Shown piece by piece: positions 1 to 5,935 of a stretch of 8,457 nt of DNA. Both the position numbers and the translations under genes were made by a program. Origin of the DNA: an uncultured Collinsella sp. (lineage in GTDB: Bacteria > Actinomycetota > Coriobacteriia > Coriobacteriales > Coriobacteriaceae). The stretch is taken from the NCBI GenBank assembly GCA_958418185.1, contig CATZEP010000054.1, positions 1 to 8,457 of the forward strand. Direction: 5' to 3'. Under the pieces are notes generated by a model. The model saw only the letters and a program-made list of their open reading frames with translations, was not told the DNA's origin and ran no database searches. How positions within the stretch are numbered: the first letter of the stretch is position 1; each line of letters starts with the position of its first letter.

Positions 1-1
1 G

Positions 2-1822
2 CTGCCACAGTATGCCGGCGACGCAACCTTCGCCGCACGCTTTAAGCAGGAGGCCCAGGCAGCAGCCGGTCTCTCCTCCCCTTATATCGTGGGCGTCTAC
101 GATTGGGGCAAGGACGGCGACACCTATTACATCGTCATGGAGTACCTGCGCGGCACCGACCTTAAGAGCGGCATCAAGAGCCACGGCGCCCTCGACCCCA
201 AGAAGGTCGCCCAGATCGGCTCGCAGATCAGCTCTGCGCTTTCGGTCGCCCACAAGCACGAGATCATCCACCGCGACATTAAGCCGCAAAACATCATGGT
301 GCTGCCCGACGGCAACATCAAGGTCATGGACTTTGGCATCGCGCGCGCAAAGAACAGCCACCTCACGCAGGACAACAATGTACTGGGCACCGCCCACTAC
401 GTAAGCCCCGAGCAAACGCGCGGCCAGGACCTCGGTCCCACTTCGGATATCTACTCGCTGGGTGTCGTCATGTACGAGTGCGCCACCGGTCGCGTCCCCT
501 TTGACGGCGACGACGCCATCTCGGTTGCGCTCAAGCAGGTAAACGAACTGCCGGTTCCGCCGAGCCAGATCAACTCCGGCGTCGACGCCGATCTGGAGCG
601 CATCATCCTCAAGTGCATGGAAAAGGACCCGTCGAACCGCTTCCAGACGGCAGACGAGCTGCGCCAGGTGCTCAACAACTACCTGTCCGGCCGCGCCGTC
701 AACGTCTCCGAGCCCACGCGCATCATCGGTGCCGCGGGCGACCTGGGCGCCACCAAGACCCGTGAGCTGTCTGACTCCACACGCGCTATGGTTCGCCCCG
801 TATCGGGCGTAAGTGGACAGACCAACCCCCGCAGCGCCGTCTCGGGTTCCACCGGTTCCTACGAGGTCGATCAGCCCAAGTCCAACAAGAACAAGATTAT
901 CGCCGCCGTAGTCGCCGCAATCGCCGTGGTTGGCGTTGTGGTGGCCTTCGCCACCGGGCTCTTTGGGGGCGAGCAGGTTACGGTGCCCGATGTGCTTAAC
1001 AAGGACCAGCAGACCGCTATCGAGCTGATCAAGGAGGCCGGCCTTGAGGTCGGAACTGTCGACCAGAGCTATAACGACGATGTCGACGAGGGCAAGGTTG
1101 CCGAGCAGACCCCCAACGGCAACACTAAGAAGCCCAAGGGCTCCAAGGTTAACCTGGTGATCTCCAAGGGCCCCAAGCCCCCCGAGAAAGTTGAGGTTCC
1201 GCAGCTCGTCGGCCTAACCAAGGACCAGGCCGAGGCCGCGCTGGCAAGCGTGGGCCTGAAGGGCAACGCAACCGAGGAGGCCAACGAGGCCGACGAAGGC
1301 CAGGTCTTTGAGCAGGGCACTGATGCCGGCAAGGAAGTCGAGAAGGGCACGACCATCTCGTATAAGGTCTCCAGCGGTCCTGACACCACCTCCGTCCCCG
1401 ATCTGACCGACATGACCGAGGCCCAGGCACGCAACGCTCTCGACATGGCCGGTTTTGGCGTCAACGTGAGCTACCAGGAAAACGATTCCGTCACCGAGGG
1501 CACCGTCATTAGCTGGAACCCCAGCGGTAAGCAGAAGCCCGGCGCCACGATTACCGTCGTCATCGCCAAGAAGTCCGGCAAGGCCAGCGTTCCGGGCAAC
1601 CTGTACGGCAAGAGCATCTCCGCCGCCGTCACCGCGCTCAACAACGCCGGATTCTACAACATCGCATTCTGCGATCAGAACGGCAACCCCGTGAGTGGCA
1701 ACGAAAACGCCACCGTGACGGGCGTCTCCCCCACTGGCAAGCAGTCCACCGACAGCACGATTACGCTGACGGTTTCGGTTTCTGGCTCCGATTCGGGCGA
1801 CGATTCCGGTACAAGCAACTAG
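2..1822 (+). CDS. pknB: PASTA-domain Ser/Thr protein kinase (PknB/PrkC family), 5' end cut off by window edge
   Basis: This is a membrane-anchored eukaryotic-like Ser/Thr kinase. Family members sense peptidoglycan fragments or lipid II through PASTA repeats and phosphorylate division and cell-wall proteins. The frame is open from the first base, and 606 residues are visible. Residues 1-29 read like the kinase helix C region (RFKQEAQAAAGLSSPYIV), so the GTG at 89 is not the true start; the glycine loop and catalytic Lys lie outside the window. Visible motifs are HRDIKPQN (90-97), DFG (110-112), an activation loop with Thr122 and Thr130, and SPE in place of APE (135-137). A charged linker is followed by one hydrophobic segment (about 299-318). 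PASTA repeats then lie at about 326-390, 397-460, 463-524 and 528-594, with a Ser/Gly/Asp-rich tail. The fourth PASTA is divergent and holds the only extracellular Cys (557). The kinase call is firm; the ligand and substrates cannot be read from sequence. Confidence 0.95.
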   Translation: MPQYAGDATFAARFKQEAQAAAGLSSPYIVGVYDWGKDGDTYYIVMEYLRGTDLKSGIKSHGALDPKKVAQIGSQISSALSVAHKHEIIHRDIKPQNIMVLPDGNIKVMDFGIARAKNSHLTQDNNVLGTAHYVSPEQTRGQDLGPTSDIYSLGVVMYECATGRVPFDGDDAISVALKQVNELPVPPSQINSGVDADLERIILKCMEKDPSNRFQTADELRQVLNNYLSGRAVNVSEPTRIIGAAGDLGATKTRELSDSTRAMVRPVSGVSGQTNPRSAVSGSTGSYEVDQPKSNKNKIIAAVVAAIAVVGVVVAFATGLFGGEQVTVPDVLNKDQQTAIELIKEAGLEVGTVDQSYNDDVDEGKVAEQTPNGNTKKPKGSKVNLVISKGPKPPEKVEVPQLVGLTKDQAEAALASVGLKGNATEEANEADEGQVFEQGTDAGKEVEKGTTISYKVSSGPDTTSVPDLTDMTEAQARNALDMAGFGVNVSYQENDSVTEGTVISWNPSGKQKPGATITVVIAKKSGKASVPGNLYGKSISAAVTALNNAGFYNIAFCDQNGNPVSGNENATVTGVSPTGKQSTDSTITLTVSVSGSDSGDDSGTSN

Positions 1823-1871
1823 CCGGCTGCTTATTATCTGCGCAGCGAACGCCGCAAACATATTCGCTCAG

Positions 1872-1912
1872 AAGCGCCCGCTTGCTCCCCCGGCAAGCGG
1901 GCGCTTTGCTTT
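1872..1912 (+). terminator. Rho-independent terminator of the PASTA kinase gene
   Basis: A perfect 14-bp stem pairs 1872-1885 with 1893-1906 around a 7-nt loop, and is followed by the T-rich run TTTGCTTTAT. It begins 50 nt after the kinase stop codon. The stem is GC-rich and perfect, so this is the expected end of the + strand transcript. The first base of the T-run overlaps the stem end. Confidence 0.85.
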
Positions 1913-1939
1913 ATCTGAAGCAGCGAAAACCACAGCATA

Positions 1940-2015
1940 CCTTTAAACCAGAAGAGCCCGGCACCGTGGTGGTACCGGGCTCGGCAAATCTCTGGTGCCC
2001 CCGGGCGGATTCGAA
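1940..2015 (-). repeat. Direct repeat copy 1: tRNA-Arg 3' end plus terminator
   Basis: This 76-bp stretch matches 2068-2143 at 68 of 76 positions by hand alignment, with no gaps, at an offset of exactly 128 bp. In the - strand direction each copy holds the last 23 nt of a tRNA-Arg including CCA, a short variable spacer, a terminator hairpin, and a tail ending near TCTAAAGG or TTTAAAGG. Five of the eight differences cluster in the spacer between CCA and hairpin (1984-1989). The 128-bp period equals tRNA length (76) plus spacer (52), which suggests an old tandem duplication or an attachment-site duplication. Confidence 0.85.
1954..1982 (-). terminator. Terminator hairpin of the degenerate tRNA copy
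   Basis: A 12-bp stem pairs GAGCCCGGTACC with GGTGCCGGGCTC on the - strand. It contains one U-G wobble and a 5-nt loop, and is followed by TTCTGGTTT. The wobble pairs in - strand RNA but would be a C-A mismatch on the + strand, which supports - strand function. It is a near copy of the hairpin at 2082-2110 and also faces the end of the kinase transcription unit. Confidence 0.6.
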
Positions 2016-2068
2016 AACTCCCCCCGCGGGGAAAGTGGTGACGCGGGTGTCGACGGTCCGAATCCGGC
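1993..2068 (-). pseudogene. Scrambled tRNA-Arg copy (tRNA pseudogene or attachment-site remnant)
   Basis: The first 23 bases (1993-2015) are identical to the 3' end of the tRNA-Arg at 2121-2196, including the acceptor 3' strand, T-loop and CCA. The interval is exactly 76 bp in the tandem register, the same length as the intact tRNA. The 5' acceptor strand, D-arm and anticodon arm are absent. In their place is unrelated sequence containing a CCCCGCGGGG palindrome (2022-2031) and then an inverted piece of the same tRNA (2043-2066). No cloverleaf can be drawn on either strand, so I call it non-functional as a tRNA. It could be a decayed duplicate or the scar of an integrated element. Confidence 0.6.
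2043..2066 (+). repeat. Inverted fragment of tRNA-Arg (antisense to the tRNA in - strand RNA)
   Basis: Read on the + strand, 23 of 24 bases match the tRNA-Arg segment encoded at 2134-2157 on the - strand: the 3' half of the anticodon stem, the variable loop and most of the T-arm. The single difference is T to C in the T-loop. A - strand transcript would therefore carry a 24-nt stretch able to pair with the tRNA over its full length, counting one G-U pair. It is too long to be chance. Confidence 0.8.
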
Positions 2069-2143
2069 CTTTAGACCAGAAGAGCCCGGCACCGTAGCGG
2101 TACCGGGCTCGATATTCCTCTGGTGCCCCCGGGCGGATTCGAA
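2068..2143 (-). repeat. Direct repeat copy 2: 3' end of intact tRNA-Arg plus its terminator
   Basis: This is the partner of the repeat at 1940-2015, with 68 of 76 positions identical. It covers the last 23 nt of the functional tRNA-Arg gene, the spacer, the terminator hairpin and the following tail. It is the presumed parental copy because it is attached to a complete tRNA. Confidence 0.85.
2082..2110 (-). terminator. Terminator of tRNA-Arg(CCT)
   Basis: A 13-bp stem pairs GAGCCCGGTACCG with CGGTGCCGGGCTC around a 3-nt loop in - strand RNA, with one U-G wobble. It is followed by TTCTGGTCT. It starts 10 nt past the CCA end of the tRNA. The U-run is weak, but position and stem strength fit a tRNA terminator. 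Confidence 0.7.
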
Positions 2144-2196
2144 CCGTCGACACCCGCTTTAGGAGAGCGGTGCTCTATCCCCTGAGCTACGGAGGC
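2121..2196 (-). tRNA. tRNA-Arg, anticodon CCT
   Basis: This is a 76-nt cloverleaf with encoded CCA. The acceptor stem is GCCTCCG with CGGGGGC, containing one T-G pair, and the discriminator is A. The D-stem is GCTC/GAGC. The anticodon stem is CCGCT/AGCGG around loop CTCCTAA, giving anticodon CCT, which reads the AGG codon. The variable loop is five bases (GTGTC) and the T-loop is TTCGAAT. The T-stem GACGG/CCGCC has one A-C mismatch at the second pair, a minor oddity. A degenerate tandem copy lies downstream at 1993-2068. Confidence 0.95.
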
Positions 2197-2206
2197 ATAC
2201 TGTACT

Positions 2207-2212
2207 AGTGTA
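2207..2212 (-). promoter_or_regulatory. Probable -10 box for tRNA-Arg
   Basis: TACACT on the - strand lies 10 nt upstream of the tRNA 5' end, giving a leader of only a few bases. No convincing -35 box is visible at 16-18 nt further upstream, so this is a weak, position-based call. Confidence 0.4.
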
Positions 2213-2254
2213 GCAGATTTACTGCATCGCCATACGTCGCATGACTAGACTTCG

Positions 2255-2323
2255 AAGTTGCGGTGGAATAGTTCCTGTCTGAAGCATCTAAAGCCGTATT
2301 TAAGAACTATTTCACCGCAACTT
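2255..2323. repeat. 69-nt hairpin element, copy 1
   Basis: Two 20-nt arms (2255-2274 and 2304-2323) pair at 19 positions, with one G-T on the + strand, around a 29-nt centre. The same arms, the same single non-Watson-Crick position and the same 29-nt centre length recur at 5942-6010. This copy begins 9 nt after the stop codon of the ManO gene (- strand) and lies upstream of tRNA-Arg. No T-run follows it on the - strand. It could act as a transcript-end hairpin or be a dispersed REP/MITE-like repeat; I know of no named family for it. Confidence 0.85.
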
Positions 2324-2332
2324 ATGAGGAGA

Positions 2333-2731
2333 CTAGTTGCCTTTGTGGAAGAGGTTTTTGATGACGGAGGGGATGCTCTTGGCGCCCTTAGCGGTCACGT
2401 CGATAAAGTCGGGCGAACGCACGAGTTTATCCTCGTCAACGTACTTGCGGACCGCACGAAGCGTCTCTTTGTCGTCGCGCGTCGAAAACGTAAAGTGACC
2501 GTTGTCCTTGGTGAAGATGGCAAAACGCGTAATCTTCTTGGTGCCGCGCAAAACCTCGGCGGCAATATAGTCGACCTCGTCCCACGGGATTTGAATATAA
2601 TCCTCGGGATTGCGCTCGTTATAGTACTCGAACGCCTTATTGCCCACCATCACGTTACCGTGGCTGGTAAGCCCCATCAGGCAGGTTGCCGGCGTTGCCA
2701 GATCGACCTTGCTGTTCTGAGATTGCGCCAT
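2333..2731 (-). CDS. manO: ManO-like DUF956 protein of the mannose PTS operon
   Basis: This is a small soluble protein, 132 residues from the chosen start, resembling the DUF956 family that accompanies mannose-type PTS operons of the manLMN(O) kind. Its molecular role is not established; a regulatory role in the PTS operon has been suggested for the family. Visible stretches include an N-terminal TCLMGLTSHGNVMVGNKAFEYY, IQIPWDEVDYIAAEV in the middle, and FTFSTRDDKETLRAVRKY toward the C-terminus. No membrane segment or signal peptide is seen. The reading frame extends 17 codons further upstream, but that extension runs into a terminator-like hairpin. The ATG at 2731 has GGAGGG and GAGG upstream and gives the more typical family length, so I chose it. 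The gene follows the IID gene across that hairpin, so it may be expressed below the level of the PTS genes. Confidence 0.8.
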   Translation of the reverse strand: MAQSQNSKVDLATPATCLMGLTSHGNVMVGNKAFEYYNERNPEDYIQIPWDEVDYIAAEVLRGTKKITRFAIFTKDNGHFTFSTRDDKETLRAVRKYVDEDKLVRSPDFIDVTAKGAKSIPSVIKNLFHKGN

Positions 2732-2749
2732 ACGCGCCTCGCCCTCCAA

Positions 2750-2795
2750 TAAAAACAATCGGACCGCATCCAGTGTACCCACCGGGTGCGGTCCG
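2750..2795 (-). terminator. Internal terminator/attenuator between IID and manO
   Basis: A 12-bp stem (2760-2771 with 2784-2795, one wobble) has a 12-nt loop and is followed on the - strand by ATTGTTTTTATT. It sits 57 nt past the IID stop and 19 nt upstream of the manO start. It would end most PTS transcripts after IID and allow limited read-through to manO, unless manO has its own promoter, which I do not see. A short T-run (TTT) also follows on the + strand. Confidence 0.7.
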
Positions 2796-2851
2796 TTTCA
2801 ATGGCTCAAAAGCCCTTACCTAGCAACTCTCGGTCTTAAGCCGAAGCGTGC

Positions 2852-3772
2852 TTACATGAAGCCGCAGAAGCGACCGATGATGCCGACGGCGAAGAGAGCC
2901 AGGATGATGACGATCGGGCTAACCTTCTTCTTGAGGAGCTTGCAGACCAGCAGGGTAAGGCACACGGCGGCAAGGCCGGGGATAAGCTGATCGAGGTTAC
3001 CCTGGAGCGTGGTGACCTTCATCTGATCAAGGGCGGTAGCACCGACGGAGTTGTACATCGTCAGCGCTTCCTTGATACCCTCGGAACCGGAGGGCAGGCT
3101 AGCCCAGTCGATAAAGGCGCCAGCAGACTGCTTGACCGTGGAGACGATCGGGGTGAAGGAAATGGACACCCAGCGCTCGACCAGGGCGCCGATGATGAAC
3201 ATACCCAGGATGGAAGCGCCCTCGGTGACCTTGCCCATCAGACCGCCGGAGAGGTCCTTGGCGATAGAGGAGCCGACCTTGTAGCCAAACTCCTGTGTGT
3301 ACCACAGGAAAGCGTAACGGATGATGTTCCACGCGAAGAAGAACAGCAGCGGACCGACGATGCTGCCGGACATGGCCAGGGAAGCGCCCAGAGCGCCCAG
3401 AATCGGGCGAAGGGTGAACCAGAAGACGGGGTCACCGACGCCGGCGAGCGGGCCCATCATACCGACCTTGACGCCCTGGATGGCGACGTCATCGATCGGA
3501 GCACCGTTGGCGCGCTCCTCCTCGAGGGCGAGGGTAACGCCAATGACGGGGGCGGAAACATAGGGGTGGGTGTTATAGAACTCCAGGTGGCGCTTAAGAG
3601 CGGCAATCTGGTCATCCTTGCTGGTGTAGAGCTTCTTGATCGCAGGGATCATTGCGAAGCACCAGCCGCCGTTCTGCATACGCTCGTAGTTCCACGAGCC
3701 CTGAAGGAACTGATGACGGAAGCAAACCTTCTTGCGGTCAGCCTTGGTGAGCTGAATCTTGTTCTCTGCCAT
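2852..3772 (-). CDS. manN: PTS mannose/fructose/sorbose family component IID
   Basis: This is one of the two membrane subunits that, with IIC, carry the sugar across the membrane for phosphorylation by IIB. The product is 306 residues from the ATG at 3772, normal for the family. Hallmarks are the N-terminal FRHQFLQGSWNYERMQNGGW (about 18-37), HPYVSAPVIGV (about 70-80) and GMMGPLAGVGDPVFWFTLRP (about 105-124), followed by hydrophobic segments near 128-157, 186-197, 265-278 and 285-300. A GTG lies three codons upstream at 3781, but GGAG 8 nt before the ATG supports 3772. The gene begins 16 nt after the IIC stop, and the IIC stop codon overlaps the AGGAGG run ahead of it, so the two are probably coupled. 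The sugar is not determinable from sequence; mannose or glucose is usual. Confidence 0.93.
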   Translation of the reverse strand: MAENKIQLTKADRKKVCFRHQFLQGSWNYERMQNGGWCFAMIPAIKKLYTSKDDQIAALKRHLEFYNTHPYVSAPVIGVTLALEEERANGAPIDDVAIQGVKVGMMGPLAGVGDPVFWFTLRPILGALGASLAMSGSIVGPLLFFFAWNIIRYAFLWYTQEFGYKVGSSIAKDLSGGLMGKVTEGASILGMFIIGALVERWVSISFTPIVSTVKQSAGAFIDWASLPSGSEGIKEALTMYNSVGATALDQMKVTTLQGNLDQLIPGLAAVCLTLLVCKLLKKKVSPIVIILALFAVGIIGRFCGFM

Positions 3773-3788
3773 ATGTATCACTCCCCTC

Positions 3789-4607
3789 CTACTCGTAATC
3801 GTTCAGAATGTCGCCGAGCGGGTCGCCGGAGCCACCGCCCATGCCGCCACCCTGCTTGGCCAGATCCTTAAGGCCAAGGTAGATGAGGGCAAGGGAGATG
3901 CCGATGAGGCCAAGGGCGATCAGCGTGAGCTGAGGGATGGCAGCAAGGACAAAGCCGAGGATGAAGAACGGCCAGGTCTCCTTGGTGGCCATCATGTTGA
4001 TGACCATGGCGTAACCGACGGAAGCGACCATGCCGCCGCCGACGGCCATGCCGCCGGACAGCCAGTCGGGCATAGCGTTAAGCGCGTTGGTAACAGCCTC
4101 GGCCGGGATGACGCACAGAAGTACTGCCGGGATGGCGATACGAAGGCCCTGCATGAGGATGGCAGCGTACTGCCAGCGCTCGATGCCGGAGAAGTCGCCC
4201 TTCTCGGCGCAACCGTCCATGGCGTGAGCGATAGCGGTAGCAATGGTACGGCAGATCATGGTCAGGAACAGACCAGCGACCGACAGCGGGACGGCGACGG
4301 CGATGGCCGCGGTAACGGCCTTGGCCGAATCAGTGGCGCCGCCGTTGAGGGCGAGCACCATGATGATCGAAGAAGCGACCGAGGCCAGAGCGGCGTCAGG
4401 CGCGACGGCGGCGCCGACGTTAGCCCAGCCAAGGGCCATCATCTGGAGCGAACCGCCCAGGAGGATGCCCTCCTGAAGGTGACCGGTTACGAGACCGATA
4501 AGCGTGCATGCCACGAGCGGCTGATGGAACTGGAACTCATCCAGAATGCCTTCCATACCGGCAAGCAACGCGACAATCGCAACAAGCAGAATAGTGATTG
4601 CAGACAT
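3789..4607 (-). CDS. manM: PTS mannose/fructose/sorbose family component IIC
   Basis: This is the second membrane subunit of the permease. It has 272 residues and is almost entirely hydrophobic, with several membrane segments starting at the very N-terminus (SAITILLVAIVALLAG). The family signature runs through LVACTLIGLVTGHLQEGILL and LGGSLQMMALGWANVGAAVA (about residues 31-69), where a conserved membrane-embedded part of the transport domain lies. A glycine-rich stretch (GGGMGGGSGD) precedes the charged C-terminus, which is cytoplasmic by family topology. The ATG at 4607 has AAAGGAGGG ahead with 9 nt spacing. The gene starts 18 nt after the IIAB stop and ends 16 nt before IID, a tight operon. 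It works with IID as one transporter. Confidence 0.94.
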   Translation of the reverse strand: MSAITILLVAIVALLAGMEGILDEFQFHQPLVACTLIGLVTGHLQEGILLGGSLQMMALGWANVGAAVAPDAALASVASSIIMVLALNGGATDSAKAVTAAIAVAVPLSVAGLFLTMICRTIATAIAHAMDGCAEKGDFSGIERWQYAAILMQGLRIAIPAVLLCVIPAEAVTNALNAMPDWLSGGMAVGGGMVASVGYAMVINMMATKETWPFFILGFVLAAIPQLTLIALGLIGISLALIYLGLKDLAKQGGGMGGGSGDPLGDILNDYE

Positions 4608-4625
4608 GTATCGGACCCTCCTTTA

Positions 4626-5615
4626 CTATGCTTGAGCGGCCAGTTCGGCCTTAGCTTTCTTCAACATGGCGTCGAGATCCTCGGAGGCATCCGAAGGAAC
4701 CTTGCGGACCTCGAACTTGACGCCCTTGGCCTTGAGGGCCTCGAGGGTCTTAACGTCGTCATCGCCCATAGCGACGGCGTTGGTGACGACGACCTTGCCC
4801 TTGGAGTGAGCCATGGAACCGATGTTGACTTCCTTGATGTCGACGCCGGCCTCGATGGCCTTGAGCAGATCCTGCGGGTTCTCGAAGAGCAGCATGGCCT
4901 TGGTGTCACCAAAACGCGTGTCCTTGACGACCTCGGCCATCTTCTTGATAGGCACGACGTTGGCATGGACTCCCGGAGGGGCAGCCTGCTCGATCATGGT
5001 CTTGCGGAGCTCGTCGTGAGCAACGCCGTCGGAAACCACGATGATGCGGTTGGGGTTGATCTGCTTGGTCCACGTGGTGGCCACCTGACCGTGCAGCAGA
5101 CGGGTGTCGATACGGACGTGGGCGATCTTGATGTGCCCGTCGCCGATGACCGTTCCCGGAGGGATGGCGCCTGCAGGAGCAGCGGCGGCCACAGCCGGCT
5201 TCTTCTCCTCGGGCTCCAGAGACTCGGGCTTGACGCGCACGCCAGCCTTTGCCTCAGTCACGAGATGTTTTGCGATCGCATGTGCAGTGTTCTTTGCATC
5301 AAAACGCTGCGAATATGCCTCGATGAGCATAGGCAGGTTGACACCGGTGACGATAGCCCAGGAATCATGGCCCTCGATGAGCCCGCTAATCTGGTTGAAC
5401 GGCGTGCCGCCCCACAGATCAACGAGGAAGAGCACCTGCTCCTGGTCCTCGAAGGAAGCGATTGCTTCCTCGACCTTAGCACGGAAGTCGTCGGGGCCCA
5501 TGCTCGGCTCGAGCGAGACCACGGCCACAGACGGCTGATCGCCAAAGACCATCGAGCCCGTCTGCTTGATTCCAGCTGCCAAGTCCCCGTGGCTAGCAAG
5601 AACAATACTTACCAT
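4626..5615 (-). CDS. manL: PTS mannose/fructose/sorbose family component IIAB (fused)
   Basis: This is the cytoplasmic phosphotransfer subunit. HPr phosphorylates the IIA histidine, which passes phosphate to the IIB histidine and then to the sugar entering through IIC/IID. The product has 329 residues. The IIA domain (about 1-125) begins MVSIVLASHGDLAAG with the phosphorylated His at residue 9 and has VDLWGGTPFN at about 65-74. An Ala/Pro/Glu-rich linker (about 130-158) joins it to the IIB domain (about 162-325), which has HVRIDTRLLHGQV with active-site His175 and NIGSMAHSKGKVV. The ATG at 5615 is favoured over the GTG at 5618 because AGGAGG lies 7 nt upstream of the ATG. It is the first gene of the operon, behind an AT-rich control region. 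The fused AB form with a downstream manO gene matches the manLMNO arrangement of Firmicutes. Confidence 0.95.
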   Translation of the reverse strand: MVSIVLASHGDLAAGIKQTGSMVFGDQPSVAVVSLEPSMGPDDFRAKVEEAIASFEDQEQVLFLVDLWGGTPFNQISGLIEGHDSWAIVTGVNLPMLIEAYSQRFDAKNTAHAIAKHLVTEAKAGVRVKPESLEPEEKKPAVAAAAPAGAIPPGTVIGDGHIKIAHVRIDTRLLHGQVATTWTKQINPNRIIVVSDGVAHDELRKTMIEQAAPPGVHANVVPIKKMAEVVKDTRFGDTKAMLLFENPQDLLKAIEAGVDIKEVNIGSMAHSKGKVVVTNAVAMGDDDVKTLEALKAKGVKFEVRKVPSDASEDLDAMLKKAKAELAAQA

Positions 5616-5665
5616 CACATAACCTCCTTTTTGTCTACGTAATTCCTACACGACATGAAGGAAGT

Positions 5666-5676
5666 ATACCTGTTTG
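5666..5676 (-). repeat. 11-bp inverted repeat arm near the PTS promoter (partner at 5886-5896)
   Basis: CAAACAGGTAT on the - strand here is identical to 5886-5896 on the + strand. The two copies flank the control region about 220 bp apart and point toward each other. This copy lies just downstream of the predicted -10 box, where a bound repressor could block transcription. An operator role is only inference, and a chance match is not fully excluded. Confidence 0.4.
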
Positions 5677-5685
5677 GTTTGTGGA

Positions 5686-5714
5686 ATTATAGCTAAATTC
5701 GTAAAAGGTTGCAT
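5686..5714 (-). promoter_or_regulatory. Candidate promoter of the PTS operon
   Basis: A perfect -10 box TATAAT (5691 to 5686 on the - strand) is preceded at 17 nt by ATGCAA, a weak -35 match with three of six consensus bases. It would start transcription near 5679, giving a leader of about 64 nt before the IIAB ATG. A weak -35 box suggests an activator may be needed. I saw no clear sigma-54 -24/-12 element, although many mannose PTS operons of Firmicutes use one. Confidence 0.5.
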
Positions 5715-5849
5715 TATTTGTTTAAACGTCTAAGTTTGTTACAAGTTGATTACGTTACTGCTTTTTGACTCATTACCCGCCAAGGCGTCGCTCATCAAGC
5801 CACGCATTTTACAGATACAAGCAGACTGTTCATTAATATCGATTTTAGG

Positions 5850-5867
5850 CAAGCGCGAATGCGCTTG
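5850..5867. promoter_or_regulatory. Perfect palindrome CAAGCGC-GAAT-GCGCTTG, possible operator
   Basis: Two perfect 7-bp arms flank a 4-bp centre, about 160 bp upstream of the predicted -10 box of the PTS operon. The GC-rich palindrome stands out in AT-rich DNA. Size and symmetry fit a dimeric repressor or activator site. It loosely resembles catabolite-control sites in its AAGCGC core but does not match that consensus well. Confidence 0.4.
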
Positions 5868-5885
5868 TACTGCCGCTACTTTGTT

Positions 5886-5896
5886 CAAACAGGTAT
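5886..5896 (+). repeat. 11-bp inverted repeat arm (partner at 5666-5676)
   Basis: CAAACAGGTAT here is the exact inverted partner of the copy near the PTS -10 box. It lies at the far end of the control region, about 40 bp from the 69-nt hairpin element. Paired distant sites are compatible with looping by a regulator, but that is inference. Confidence 0.4.
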
Positions 5897-5935
5897 GACT
5901 TGACTATTTGCGCGACTTATGATCTACGAAACTAC

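Noticed and set aside
1214..1861. A 215-codon - strand open frame opposite the PASTA repeats
   Set aside because: It is the antisense of a well-supported coding region, with composition typical of reversed GC-rich codons.
1993..2080. A possible second functional tRNA on either strand
   Set aside because: T-arm-like sequences exist in both orientations, but there is no matching 5' acceptor strand, D-arm or anticodon arm for either.
1940..2143. Direct repeats as a CRISPR array or insertion-sequence ends
   Set aside because: There are only two units, the repeat is explained by the tRNA 3' end plus terminator, and no transposase, integrase or cas gene lies in the window.
1882..2153. Short open frames across the tRNA-Arg locus on both strands
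   Set aside because: They consist of translated tRNA, tRNA repeat and terminator sequence (for example STVRIRPGAP), a known kind of false protein prediction.
2258..2752. A 164-codon + strand open frame over manO, and a similar start at 5900-6127
   Set aside because: The apparent shared N-terminal peptide (RWNSSCL and ISPQL) comes only from translating the two copies of the 69-nt hairpin; the remainder is antisense to manO or hypA.
3759..5642. A 627-codon open frame on the + strand across the PTS genes
   Set aside because: It is antisense to three well-recognised PTS genes and its translation is low in complexity and rich in His, Asp and Gly, as expected from the reverse of high-GC codons. 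No ribosome site or domain was recognised.
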